Notes under the pieces: generated by a model
What the model saw: only the letters and a program-made list of their open reading frames with translations
Told to the model about the DNA's origin: nothing
The model's database searches: none
Made by a program: the position numbers and the translations under genes
In this document: positions 42,144 to 49,602 of the stretch, one piece after another
How the letters are laid out: every line of letters begins with the position of its first letter
How positions within the stretch are numbered: the first letter of the stretch is position 1
Origin: Paenibacillus sp. SYP-B3998
GTDB lineage: Bacteria; Bacillota; Bacilli; Paenibacillales; NBRC-103111
Direction of reading: 5' to 3'
Length of the DNA stretch: 49,694 bases
NCBI RefSeq assembly: GCF_010820665.1
Contig: NZ_JAAIKC010000022.1
Location: 1-49,694 of the forward strand

Positions 42144-42645
42144 CCTCTCGTACGAAAGTTGAAAAAGTTCAACTTTCCCCCGTACCTAGCCCCGAAACGT
42201 TCCGCCCTGCTGCACTTCCAACCGCCACAAGGGTTTTCAGCCGCTCTCCTTCCGCCCTGTCCTGCCCTGTCGCCAAAACCAAAAGAAGGCACAAAGTGGC
42301 TGTGCCGTCTGAAAAAAACAAGTTTTCACCAAACGTCGCTCACAACTCGAACCAAAAGTGCCTTACTCGACGCACTTCTAAGCGGCTCAAGGCATTTGCA
42401 CTGCCCTGAAGCCACACTCAACCGCCCTTTCCTTAGCCCGTCCACAAAGTGCGGCTCAGTTCGCCTAAAGGGCGAATGTCGAAACGCTAGAAATGCATAC
42501 CCTGCAAGAAGTTTACCCAACAGGGCGGCAGGGCTGCTCACAGTCGGAACCCCGACAATGACATGCTTGATTTACTGCACTTCGACCGATCGTCGAGCGC
42601 GACTTCGAACACTTTCAGTACAGACAACCGAAAGGAAGATGGAAA
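42144..42645. other. Long C-rich non-coding spacer in the element
   Basis: About 500 bp without a convincing gene, strongly C-rich on the plus strand. It starts with the inverted repeat GAAAGTTGA-AAAAG-TTCAACTTTC (42156-42180) and repeats the words CCGCCCTG, GCACTGCC and CCTGCCCTG, also in inverse orientation near 42531. Similar words fill the spacer 45909-46146. It could hold the origin used by the P4-type primase. Confidence 0.5.
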
Positions 42646-42834
42646 ATGTTGACCATTATCATTGGAGTTATCATCGTGTTAACGATTGCGGGACTTTGGC
42701 TCAGAGGAATTTTCATCATGGCCTGGATTGGGCTTAAGTTTTTGTGGGACGTAATTACATTCCCTATTGCCCTCATCTATAAAATCGTCAAATTTTTCAC
42801 TAGACGCAAAAAGGAGCAGAAACAAGAAGCCTAA
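42646..42834 (+). CDS. Small membrane protein of the element
   Basis: A 62-residue protein with two hydrophobic segments (LTIIIGVIIVLTIAGLWLRG and IFIMAWIGLKFLWDVITFPI) and a basic tail (FTRRKKEQKQEA). The ATG at 42646 has an AAAGGAA site. It is 17 bp upstream of the EcsC gene and clearly in the same operon. Such two-segment proteins may act as holin-like or toxin-like partners, but no family is recognised. Confidence 0.75.
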   Translation: MLTIIIGVIIVLTIAGLWLRGIFIMAWIGLKFLWDVITFPIALIYKIVKFFTRRKKEQKQEA

Positions 42835-42851
42835 AAGGAGGAGCAAGCACT

Positions 42852-43478
42852 TTGAAGCTCAAACAAGACACTATCACTAAACTGCTCGCCTGGGTGTACG
42901 ACAAGTCCGTTCAAGGTGGCATGCCCAAAGCTCAGTCCGCTGCCGAGTTGGCCGCAGAGTACCAGACACGTGACGGGACGCTAACCGAAAAGGTCAACGC
43001 CCTCATCCGTGCCCAAAACACGAAGGCAGCGGCAGCAGGCTTTTTGACTGGTGTGGGAGGAGTGGTGACGCTCCCCGTTGCAGTTCCGGCAAACATCATA
43101 AGCTCCTTCTACCTCCAGCTTCGCATGGTTGCAGCAATCGCCATCCTGGCCGGTTTCGACCCGGAAGATGACCGCGTCAAGGCACTCTCCATCGCTTGTC
43201 TGGCGGGTAACGCAGCCAAAAGCATCCTCAGGAACGTGGGCATCGTCGTAGGTACGAAGCTGACAGAACAGGTTCTTGCCAAAATGTCAGGCGAAGTGAC
43301 CAAGAAGGTAGGACAAGCAGTTGCCATGAAGCTTGCGGCGAAACTGGGCCAAAGCGGCGCGACCACCGTAGCCAATGTCGTCCCCGTGGTCGGCGGCGTC
43401 ACGAACGCCCTGTTTGACGGCATCACGACCAACATCGTCGGGAACGTCGCACGTGACACGTTTGTCGGCAAAGCCTAA
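42852..43478 (+). CDS. EcsC-family protein
   Basis: A 208-residue protein of the EcsC family. The helical N-part (ITKLLAWVYDKSVQGGMPKA) is followed by the family core GFLTGVGGVVTLPVAVPANI, the YLQLRMVAAIAILAGFDPED block and a Gly/Ala/Val-rich C-terminus (TVANVVPVVGGVTNALFDGI). It starts with TTG at 42852 behind AAGGAGGAG. EcsC proteins have unknown biochemical roles; they occur with ABC transporters and, in other genomes, in mobile and conflict-related loci. It ends in an intrinsic terminator. Confidence 0.88.
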   Translation: MKLKQDTITKLLAWVYDKSVQGGMPKAQSAAELAAEYQTRDGTLTEKVNALIRAQNTKAAAAGFLTGVGGVVTLPVAVPANIISSFYLQLRMVAAIAILAGFDPEDDRVKALSIACLAGNAAKSILRNVGIVVGTKLTEQVLAKMSGEVTKKVGQAVAMKLAAKLGQSGATTVANVVPVVGGVTNALFDGITTNIVGNVARDTFVGKA

Positions 43479-43483
43479 AGAAG

Positions 43484-43515
43484 ACGCCCTTCGGGACACC
43501 CGAGGGGGGCGTTTT
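43484..43515 (+). terminator. Intrinsic terminator after the EcsC gene
   Basis: ACGCCCTTCGGG pairs with CCGAGGGGGGCGT around ACAC, followed by TTTT. Confidence 0.85.
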
Positions 43516-43770
43516 ATTCACACAATGTTCACATTTTGTTTGAAAAGCCGGGAAGCCGTGGACGTCCAGCCTTAAACCTTCGCGACCTACAGAATAGCAT
43601 AGGAAAACGAAGAAAATGGAGGAAAATCTAAGATAACCACGTGTTTTTTCGTCACTTCTCCTCACACCTTTTCCAATGAAAATCAGCATTCAAAACTTTT
43701 TGCCGTGGAAGTCCACCGCGAAAACCGTTACAAATACCGCCAACCAAACCTGTTGACCTCCGTCTTGAAA

Positions 43771-43824
43771 GCCGAATTTGCCCGATTTCGGCAAATGACA
43801 GTCTCCCTCCGCGTCCCGTACAAT
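43771..43824 (+). promoter_or_regulatory. Promoter and operator-like repeat of the primase operon
   Basis: TGACAG (43796-43801) and TACAAT (43819-43824) are 17 bp apart. Just upstream GCCGAA and TTCGGC (43771-43792) form an inverted repeat with a 10-bp centre that may be a repressor site. Confidence 0.6.
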
Positions 43825-43859
43825 GGGAACCACTCCAAACAAAAAAGGAAGTGGTTAAC

Positions 43860-45908
43860 ATGGAAACCGACACAAGACAGCTTGTTGCCAAAGCGCTGGA
43901 GCAGTTCACGTCCGGCCAAGACAAGGGCGCTCCGTTCGAAAGAGACGTGCTGCAAGCATTTCTGGATACTCGGAACGATGACCCTGCCGAGTTCCAGCGG
44001 CTGAAAGCGATGGTCGAGGACAGCGGTGTGTCAAAACGCGACCTCAACGACGCTTTGAGGCTGCACATGGAAGCCGCCGCCAAGGAAGCAACGCCTTCGC
44101 CTCTTGGCGGAGCCGCCCTGTCGCCGGAACGAATCAAAGAACTCGAACGCAAAGGCTTTGACTGCAACCCCGTGAAGGGAATCACGGACGTCCACCCCAA
44201 CCTGTTCGCCAAGCACGTTCTTCGAACGCTCGAGTTGCGAATCACCAAGGGCGAGCGCTTCTTCCTTTACGAGCACGGCGTTTGGCGGCCGTTGCCCGAC
44301 AAGCAACTGCACCGCATGCTTTTCAGGATGATCGAGGAAGAACAGCCGGGCGTCTGGCGACCGGCGTGGGAGAGTGGCTACATGGCGACGCTGGCGCGGC
44401 TCGCCAAGCACGTTGCCGAGTTTGACGCGAACAAAGTCCATCTCAACCTGACGGACGGGATGTTCAACACCGAAACGTTCGAGCTTGAGGAACACAACCC
44501 GGACTTTCACTCCAGCATCCAAACCCCCATCGAGTACGGCCCAGACGCGCAATGCCCGAGGTTTCTCAGGTTTCTGAACGAAATTTTTCAAGGAGACCTG
44601 CAGGTCATCAAGGTCGTTCAGGAAATCATGGGTTACTGCTGCACGGCAGAGACGAGGGCCCACAAAATGTTCATTTTTGTAGGCATCGGTTCAAACGGCA
44701 AGTCTGTGTTGCTCGAAATCATCGAGCACTTGTGCGGCAAACAGAACGTTTCCCACGTGGCGATGAACGAGTTGAGCCAACCGTTTAGTCGCGCCGAACT
44801 GGTCGGAAAACTGCTTAACGTGTCGTCGGAAAACGAGTTTAGTGAAAAAGGGCTAAACACGCAGCAGATCAAAAGCATCACAGCAGGCGACATGATTCGG
44901 GTAGAAAACAAGCATGAGAAGGGGTTCAGCTACCGCCCGGTCTGCAAGCTGTTGTTTGGCATGAACGCCCTCCCGACCACACTGGACAAGTCACACGGGT
45001 TTTTCCGTCGCTTGGTCATCGTTCCGTTTCAACGGGTGTTCAAAGGCGCGGAAGTCGACAAAATGCTGGTGGAGAAGCTGCTGGAGGAACTGCCGGGCAT
45101 CTTCAACTTCGCGATGGAAGGGCTTCGGCGCTTGAGAGAGCGGAACTTCGACTTCACCGAGTCCAAGGCGATTTCACAGGCGATCAGCAGCTACAAGTCC
45201 GAGCAAAACCCGGTCATCCCTTTCGTGTCCGACTTCGTTGTTCAAGGAACCGAAAGCGAAAGGGTTGGGAAAAACGAACTGTTTGACCGCTTTCAGACGT
45301 GGTGCAGGCAACAAGGAGAAACGGACTTTGCATCCAAATCCGCGCGTGACCGCAGAGTGTTTTGGTCAGCCTTTCGAAACGCGCTGCTGGAAGCCGGACT
45401 TCCCATGCCGGACGAACGACCCTCGGACGGCGTTCGGTACCTTTACGGCTTGACATTGTTGAAGGAAGCAAAACAGGGCATGACTGACTTGTTCGAGGAC
45501 GTTGCAGGTGACGCACCTCCGGCCACAGCAGTAGTAGACCAAACAGAAAGTGAGGAAACTCCGCATGACCAAACGGAACTGGCGCGAATCACTGTCGGTG
45601 GCAAGTTCGAGGAAATTTTCGAGCACGACTCTGAGGAACTGCTGCTTGAAGAAGATGCTGACGACGGTGGAGACTTGATGTTGCGCGGCACGGACTTTGA
45701 GGAAGCAGAGCGGGAAGCGCTGGAGGAAGCTTTCGACCACGAAAGCATCCAATTCGATCTCAACTACTTTCCGGTCAAGTTGTTCCATGGACTTGGCTTC
45801 AACGAGTGGCTGGACAGCAAGGCGGAGCGTTTTGACTTTGACGACTACCGCTTTGAGCAAACCTGCGTCGGCAAGTACGAGTTTGTCAGCTTGGTAGCGG
45901 CTTTTTGA
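43860..45908 (+). CDS. P4-type primase-helicase (D5_N plus superfamily 3 helicase)
   Basis: A 682-residue replication protein. Residues about 120-250 are the D5_N region (FFLYEHGVWRPLPDKQLHRM, NLTDGMFNTETFELEEHN). The SF3 helicase follows: Walker A GIGSNGKSVLLEII (about 274-287), the acidic segment LLNVSSENEFSEKGLNTQQI and motif C KLLFGMNALPTT (about 361-372). An acidic C-terminal extension (EELLLEEDADDGGDL) precedes a conserved-looking end with FNEWLDSKAERFDFDDYRFE. No TOPRIM or AEP primase motif is obvious in the N-terminus, so it may be helicase only. Such proteins replicate phage satellites, plasmids and integrative elements. ATG at 43860 behind AAGGAAG. Confidence 0.88.
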   Translation: METDTRQLVAKALEQFTSGQDKGAPFERDVLQAFLDTRNDDPAEFQRLKAMVEDSGVSKRDLNDALRLHMEAAAKEATPSPLGGAALSPERIKELERKGFDCNPVKGITDVHPNLFAKHVLRTLELRITKGERFFLYEHGVWRPLPDKQLHRMLFRMIEEEQPGVWRPAWESGYMATLARLAKHVAEFDANKVHLNLTDGMFNTETFELEEHNPDFHSSIQTPIEYGPDAQCPRFLRFLNEIFQGDLQVIKVVQEIMGYCCTAETRAHKMFIFVGIGSNGKSVLLEIIEHLCGKQNVSHVAMNELSQPFSRAELVGKLLNVSSENEFSEKGLNTQQIKSITAGDMIRVENKHEKGFSYRPVCKLLFGMNALPTTLDKSHGFFRRLVIVPFQRVFKGAEVDKMLVEKLLEELPGIFNFAMEGLRRLRERNFDFTESKAISQAISSYKSEQNPVIPFVSDFVVQGTESERVGKNELFDRFQTWCRQQGETDFASKSARDRRVFWSAFRNALLEAGLPMPDERPSDGVRYLYGLTLLKEAKQGMTDLFEDVAGDAPPATAVVDQTESEETPHDQTELARITVGGKFEEIFEHDSEELLLEEDADDGGDLMLRGTDFEEAEREALEEAFDHESIQFDLNYFPVKLFHGLGFNEWLDSKAERFDFDDYRFEQTCVGKYEFVSLVAAF

Positions 45909-46146
45909 CGCACTGCCGCCCTTTTCGCCTTCGGCACAACAGGCTCAAGAAAAGGTCTTGTTCTGGCAAGTGAACTCCTGGCGTACTCCAACGCACTGCC
46001 CGGATGTTCGCTTCACCGTCACAGTTCGGGTCAGGGCGACTCAAGTGCGGCTGACTTTCCAAGCGGTGCAACAAAGGGCGACAGGGCGGCACTTTTTCAG
46101 TACCGCCCCTCCCCAACCACTTCACGAAAAAAAGGAGAGACACCCG
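45909..46146. other. Second C-rich non-coding spacer in the element
   Basis: Repeats words of the 42144-42645 spacer (GCACTGCCGCCC at 45909, GCACTGCCCGG at 45992, inverse GGGCGGCAC at 46083). A plus frame opens through it, but no start signal supports it. Confidence 0.45.
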
Positions 46147-46371
46147 ATGCAACTGACCGTTGCCGACAACTACCAAACCACGATCGAGATTCTTGCCGCG
46201 CTCGTCAAAGACTACCTTGCCAAACCGGTAAGACGCGTTGCTCTCGCCAAAGTCGACGAGCAGATGTTCCTGCTCGTCAGCGCCGCTCTGGAGCTAGAAG
46301 ACGACGAACAAGCCGAATTTGAACTGACCGCCGAACTGCTCGGGACGCGGGAGTTCAGACGAATCGCATAG
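46147..46371 (+). CDS. Small unknown protein before the recombinase
   Basis: A 74-residue acidic protein (LTVADNYQTTIEILAALVKD, EQMFLLVSAALELEDDEQAE) with ATG at 46147 behind AAAGGAGAG. It is 18 bp upstream of the recombinase and in its operon. Helix-rich with no family I recognise. Position would suit a recombination directionality or control factor, but such factors are usually basic, so this is only a guess. Confidence 0.65.
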   Translation: MQLTVADNYQTTIEILAALVKDYLAKPVRRVALAKVDEQMFLLVSAALELEDDEQAEFELTAELLGTREFRRIA

Positions 46372-46389
46372 AACAAGGAGGACTTGAAA

Positions 46390-48090
46390 ATGGCTTCGAC
46401 AAAACAAAAGACACAGCCCCTCAACGTGCTCAAAAATCTCTCCGCTCCGACAGTTCTGCAAGTCGTCTCGTACAGCCGCGTGTCAACCGAGGAACAGGCG
46501 GAACTGGGCTTTAGCATCGAAGCCCAAATGGAGGAAATTAGAAACCGCTGCAAAGCTGAACACAAGGTCGTGTTCAAAGAGTTCGTTGACGCCGGAATCT
46601 CCGGCAAGTCGATCGAGAAGCGTCCGGCGCTAATGCAGCTTTTGCAGGACATTGAAAGCGGCAAGGTGTCGGAGCTTTGGCTCTGGAAAACAGACAGGCT
46701 GTCGAGACGGCTTTCCGATCTCCTGCTCATCATGGAACTGCTTAAGCGCCACAATGTCACGTTGCGCTGCGTGTCCGATGTCGAGTTCGACCAGACCACT
46801 TCCTCCGGACGAGCCATGATGCAGATGATGGGGGTCATGGCAGAGTACCAAAGGAACATCATCGTCGAGAACGTCAAGATGGGCATGAAGCAGCGAGCCA
46901 GAAACGGGAAGTGGAACGGAGGTCAAGTGCTGGGGTACGACGTCGTTGAAGTTCCTGCAGGAAGCGGAAAAGAGTCGCTCTTGCGCGTCAACCCGATCGA
47001 GGCCGAACTTGTTCGGAAGATTTTCCGCATGTACGCCAGCGGCCAAGGCCTGAAGGGGATCGCCAATCAGTTGAATCACGAAGACAAGAAAACCAAGCTG
47101 GGAAATGCTTTTAGCAGCGTGGCTGTCAAGACCATCATCAACAACCCGGTGTACGTCGGGAAGATCAGATACAACGTGCGCGAGAACTGGAGCGAAAAGC
47201 GGCGCAAGGGCATCAACCCAAACCCGATTGTCGTCGACGGCGAGCACGATCCAATCGTTTCTCAAGACCTCTGGGAAACCGTCCAGGCCCTGTTCGCCAA
47301 AAAGTCGTTCTCCCCTTCTCGCGTCTTCGACGGCACTTACCCCCTGACGGGACTCTTGAGGTGCCCACAGTGCGGGACGACCCTGGGAGCGCACCGCGTC
47401 CGCGACACGCTCAAGGACGGCACTGTGGTCAACCGAAGGTACTACGTCTGCAACAACTTCCGAAACCGTGGAAGTCGAGTTTGCAGTTCAAACTCCGTTA
47501 AAGCAGACATGGTCGAGAGCTTCGTCTTTGAGAGGCTTGCTGAGGCTGTCCAGAAGCCAAAGATACTGGAGGACGTCGTCAAGAAGATCAACAAAGACCG
47601 AACGCTGCGTGTGGCACCGCTCCATAAGGAACTGGCAGCGATCGAAAAAGAACTGGCAGCGGTCGATAGCCAGCGTAAGCGGTTCTACAAACTGTTCGAG
47701 ATGAATGGAGTGGACGACGAACTGTTTGTCGAACGGTTGAGCGAGTTGAAAGTCCAGCAAGAGCAGCTTTCGCGACGAAAGGCCGAAGCTGAGAGGCAAC
47801 TGTTAGACAGCACTTCCGACCCCGTCCCGCTCCAGCAAGTTCAGCAGGCGCTCGCTCAGTTCCAAAGCCTACTCGAAGAAGCGCCTCCCGAGACGCAGAA
47901 GACGCTGCTCCAGACCGTGGTCAAGCAAGTCCACATGAAGGACAGGCGCAAAGTCGCAGGAATTGAGCTAGAGTTCGACCCGACTGTCCAGAAGCATTTT
48001 TTTGAACTGGCCCCTTCCGCCAAAACGGCGGAGGGGGCTTTTGCTTTCCGCAGGCAAAAGTCCCCCTCCAGATACCGCATCGTTCTGTGA
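46390..48090 (+). CDS. Large serine recombinase (integrase)
   Basis: A 566-residue site-specific recombinase. The N-terminal resolvase domain has VSYSRVSTEEQAELGFSIEA with the catalytic Ser at about residue 32, then KTDRLSRRLSDLLLIMELL and GVMAEYQRNIIVENVKMGMK. The recombinase domain (about 170-300) has GYDVV...NPIEAELVRKIFRMYASGQG. The zinc ribbon is LLRCPQCGTTLGAH...YYVCNNFRNRGSRVC (about 317-370). A coiled coil (AIEKELAAVDSQRKRFYKLF) and a C-terminal tail follow. It would integrate and excise the element. ATG at 46390 behind AAGGAGG. The final ~25 codons overlap a terminator-like hairpin at 48010-48038, also kept in the relic at 49256-49287. Confidence 0.93.
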   Translation: MASTKQKTQPLNVLKNLSAPTVLQVVSYSRVSTEEQAELGFSIEAQMEEIRNRCKAEHKVVFKEFVDAGISGKSIEKRPALMQLLQDIESGKVSELWLWKTDRLSRRLSDLLLIMELLKRHNVTLRCVSDVEFDQTTSSGRAMMQMMGVMAEYQRNIIVENVKMGMKQRARNGKWNGGQVLGYDVVEVPAGSGKESLLRVNPIEAELVRKIFRMYASGQGLKGIANQLNHEDKKTKLGNAFSSVAVKTIINNPVYVGKIRYNVRENWSEKRRKGINPNPIVVDGEHDPIVSQDLWETVQALFAKKSFSPSRVFDGTYPLTGLLRCPQCGTTLGAHRVRDTLKDGTVVNRRYYVCNNFRNRGSRVCSSNSVKADMVESFVFERLAEAVQKPKILEDVVKKINKDRTLRVAPLHKELAAIEKELAAVDSQRKRFYKLFEMNGVDDELFVERLSELKVQQEQLSRRKAEAERQLLDSTSDPVPLQQVQQALAQFQSLLEEAPPETQKTLLQTVVKQVHMKDRRKVAGIELEFDPTVQKHFFELAPSAKTAEGAFAFRRQKSPSRYRIVL

Positions 48091-48221
48091 CCTCAAAAAG
48101 CTCGCAGAAGCCCGTTTGCGCCGACTTTGACGCCAAGTGTGACACTTCCCCGACCCACGGCCCGCAAAGCGCATTTCCAAGCTTGTTGCGAGATTTTCCA
48201 AAAAACTTGCCGCTACTTATA
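47930..48221. repeat. Direct repeat R1: recombinase 3' end plus downstream tail
   Basis: From TCCACATGAAGG the sequence runs through the last recombinase codons, the hairpin, CTCGCAGAAGCCCGTTTGCG and GAGATTTTCCAAAAAACTTG to CCGCTACTTAT. It is repeated at 49177-49468 with mostly silent changes in the coding part. Confidence 0.85.
48010..48050 (+). terminator. Terminator-like hairpin inside the recombinase C-terminus
   Basis: GCCCCTTCCGCC pairs with GGCGGAGGGGGC around AAAAC and is followed by TTTTGCTTT. It encodes ELAPSAKTAEGAFAF in the recombinase. The relic copy keeps the stem through paired changes. Confidence 0.7.
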
Positions 48222-48404
48222 AAGCCGATCCATCCTTCACTCCTCGAGGTTAGCGACATATCCGGCACGGAAACTTTCTCTCGGTCAAATATCAAACTAA
48301 ACACCTCTGGCAAATCAAAATGCGACACAATCTATCAAATATATGGATTATTTTCCAGCTTGGAAGTAATATATAACTAGGAAAATCATTTAGGAGGTAG
48401 GGAC
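48222..48404. other. AT-rich promoter region of the TIR gene
   Basis: Base composition changes sharply from GC-rich to AT-rich after R1. AT-rich hexamers (TATATAAC near 48370) may form a promoter, but I cannot assign a -35. The segment ends with the ribosome binding site AGGAGGT at 48391-48397. Confidence 0.4.
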
Positions 48405-49100
48405 ATGGCTAGATGCACAGCTCCAGTAAATGGACATCGCTCAGCGAGTGCCGCAGCCAACTGCCCAGCGTGCGCTGGGCGTTATGGCCGCAATAGTGGT
48501 TACAGTGGCTTCAGTTCGTACTCGCCCTCGTCTTACTCCCCGTCCCTGAGAAGTGGGGACGCCCGAAGCAGCAGCGGAGGTTCCAGCCGCAGTTCAAAGC
48601 CGCGCTGGTCGGGAGCAGGTTCATCCGTGTGGTACACGCCTCAACAAATTCGGGCACTCACACCAGTCCGCGACATCGTCGAAGACCTGGCAAAGAAGCA
48701 GCCTAACCTTCGGGACGTCTTCCTCTGCCATGCGTGGGATGACCGGCAGGGGGCCGCCAAGGAGTTGCACGATCTGCTTGAGTCACGTGGTGTCTCCGTC
48801 TGGTTCAGCGAGAAGGACGTTGGCCTCGGCGTGCCGTTGCTACGCGCCATCGACAAGGGCTTGGCGAACTCACGAGTCGGGATTGTGCTGGTTACCCCTG
48901 CACTTCTACGCCGACTTCCAAAAGAGGGCATCGCCGACAAAGAACTTTCGGCACTCCTCGCCCGTGAGCGGCTCGTTCCGATTGTACACGAGACAACGTA
49001 TGAAGCTCTCCGCGAAGTCAGTCCCTTGCTCGGATCACGAAGTGGCCTGGACACTGCAGAAGAGCAATGGCAGACGTCGCGGCCAAGCTCGCAGAGCTAG
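48405..49100 (+). CDS. TIR-domain protein with N-terminal CHCC motif and Ser/Gly linker
   Basis: A 231-residue protein. Residues 3-25 place Cys and His as C-x6-H-x8-C-x2-C, a likely small zinc site. A Ser/Gly/Tyr-rich linker (SGFSSYSPSSYSPSLRSGDA) leads to a TIR domain at about 100-215: DVFLCHAWDDRQGAAKELHD, VSVWFSEKDVGLGVPLLRAI with the Glu expected for NAD cleavage, and SRVGIVLVTPALL. Bacterial TIRs often cleave NAD+ in anti-phage defence. After GLDTAE the frame changes: one frame over, MADVAAKLAELVAL ends at 49111 and looks like the natural C-terminus, so a frameshift near 49060 probably replaced the last ~15 residues. The ATG has a strong AGGAGGT site. Confidence 0.82.
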   Translation: MARCTAPVNGHRSASAAANCPACAGRYGRNSGYSGFSSYSPSSYSPSLRSGDARSSSGGSSRSSKPRWSGAGSSVWYTPQQIRALTPVRDIVEDLAKKQPNLRDVFLCHAWDDRQGAAKELHDLLESRGVSVWFSEKDVGLGVPLLRAIDKGLANSRVGIVLVTPALLRRLPKEGIADKELSALLARERLVPIVHETTYEALREVSPLLGSRSGLDTAEEQWQTSRPSSQS

Positions 49101-49176
49101 TCGCCCTCTAAGCTCTGTTTGCCTACCTGAGCTGTGGCGATAGGGTCTTCTGTCAAGACAAAAGTAACAAAGAAAA

Positions 49177-49468
49177 TCCACATGAAGGACAGGCACAAAG
49201 TCGCTGGAATCGAGCTCGAGTTTGACCCGACAGTCCAAAAGCATTTTTTTGAGCTGGCCCCTTCCGCTAAACTAGCGGAGGGGGCTTTTGCTTTCCGCAA
49301 GCAAAAGCCCCTTCAAGGTACCGCCTCTTTCTGTGATCCCAAAAAGCTCGCAGAGGCCCGTTTGCGGCGACCTTGCCGTCTAGCGTGGCCCATCCCAAAC
49401 CCATGCACACCAAAAGCGTCTTTCCAAGCCTGCTGCGAGATTTTCCGAAAAAACTTGCCGCTACTTGT
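49177..49468. pseudogene. Direct repeat R2: relic of a second serine recombinase 3' end
   Basis: The plus strand encodes HMKDRHKVAGIELEFDPTVQ and KHFFELAPSAKLAEGAFAF, the tail of a serine recombinase almost identical in protein to the intact one but with many silent changes. The following non-coding tail also matches R1. Everything upstream of the last ~40 codons is missing. Confidence 0.8.
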
Positions 49469-49492
49469 GGTACGGTTCCCCTCGATTGATCT
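49451..49492. repeat. Type-2 repeat, left half, at the element's right edge
   Basis: AAAAACTTGCCGCTACTTGT then GGTACGGTTCCCCTCGATTG. It follows R2 as the corresponding motif follows R1 (48204-48220) and may contain the attachment core. Confidence 0.5.
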
Positions 49493-49584
49493 TCAACAAA
49501 ACTGCCCATTACTTGAACAGGCTGCCAAGTATGCCGGCAGCCTGAGTTATTTTTGTGCTATCGTTCACCGTTAGTTTAGTAATG
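49492..49584. repeat. Dispersed intergenic repeat (type 1), full copy with hairpin
   Basis: Left arm AACAAAACTGCCCATTACTT, hairpin CAGGCTGCC...GGCAGCCTG (49519-49544) and right arm GTGCTATCGTTCACCGTTAG. It lies behind a minus-strand gene that enters from the right edge. Confidence 0.8.
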
Positions 49585-49602
49585 TTTGCTTCTTATGTGA
49601 CT

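Noticed and set aside
42159..42737. 192-codon plus-strand ORF in the C-rich spacer
   Set aside because: The product is rich in Pro, Ser, Arg and Leu as expected from C-rich DNA and overlaps the start of the well-supported small membrane protein gene.
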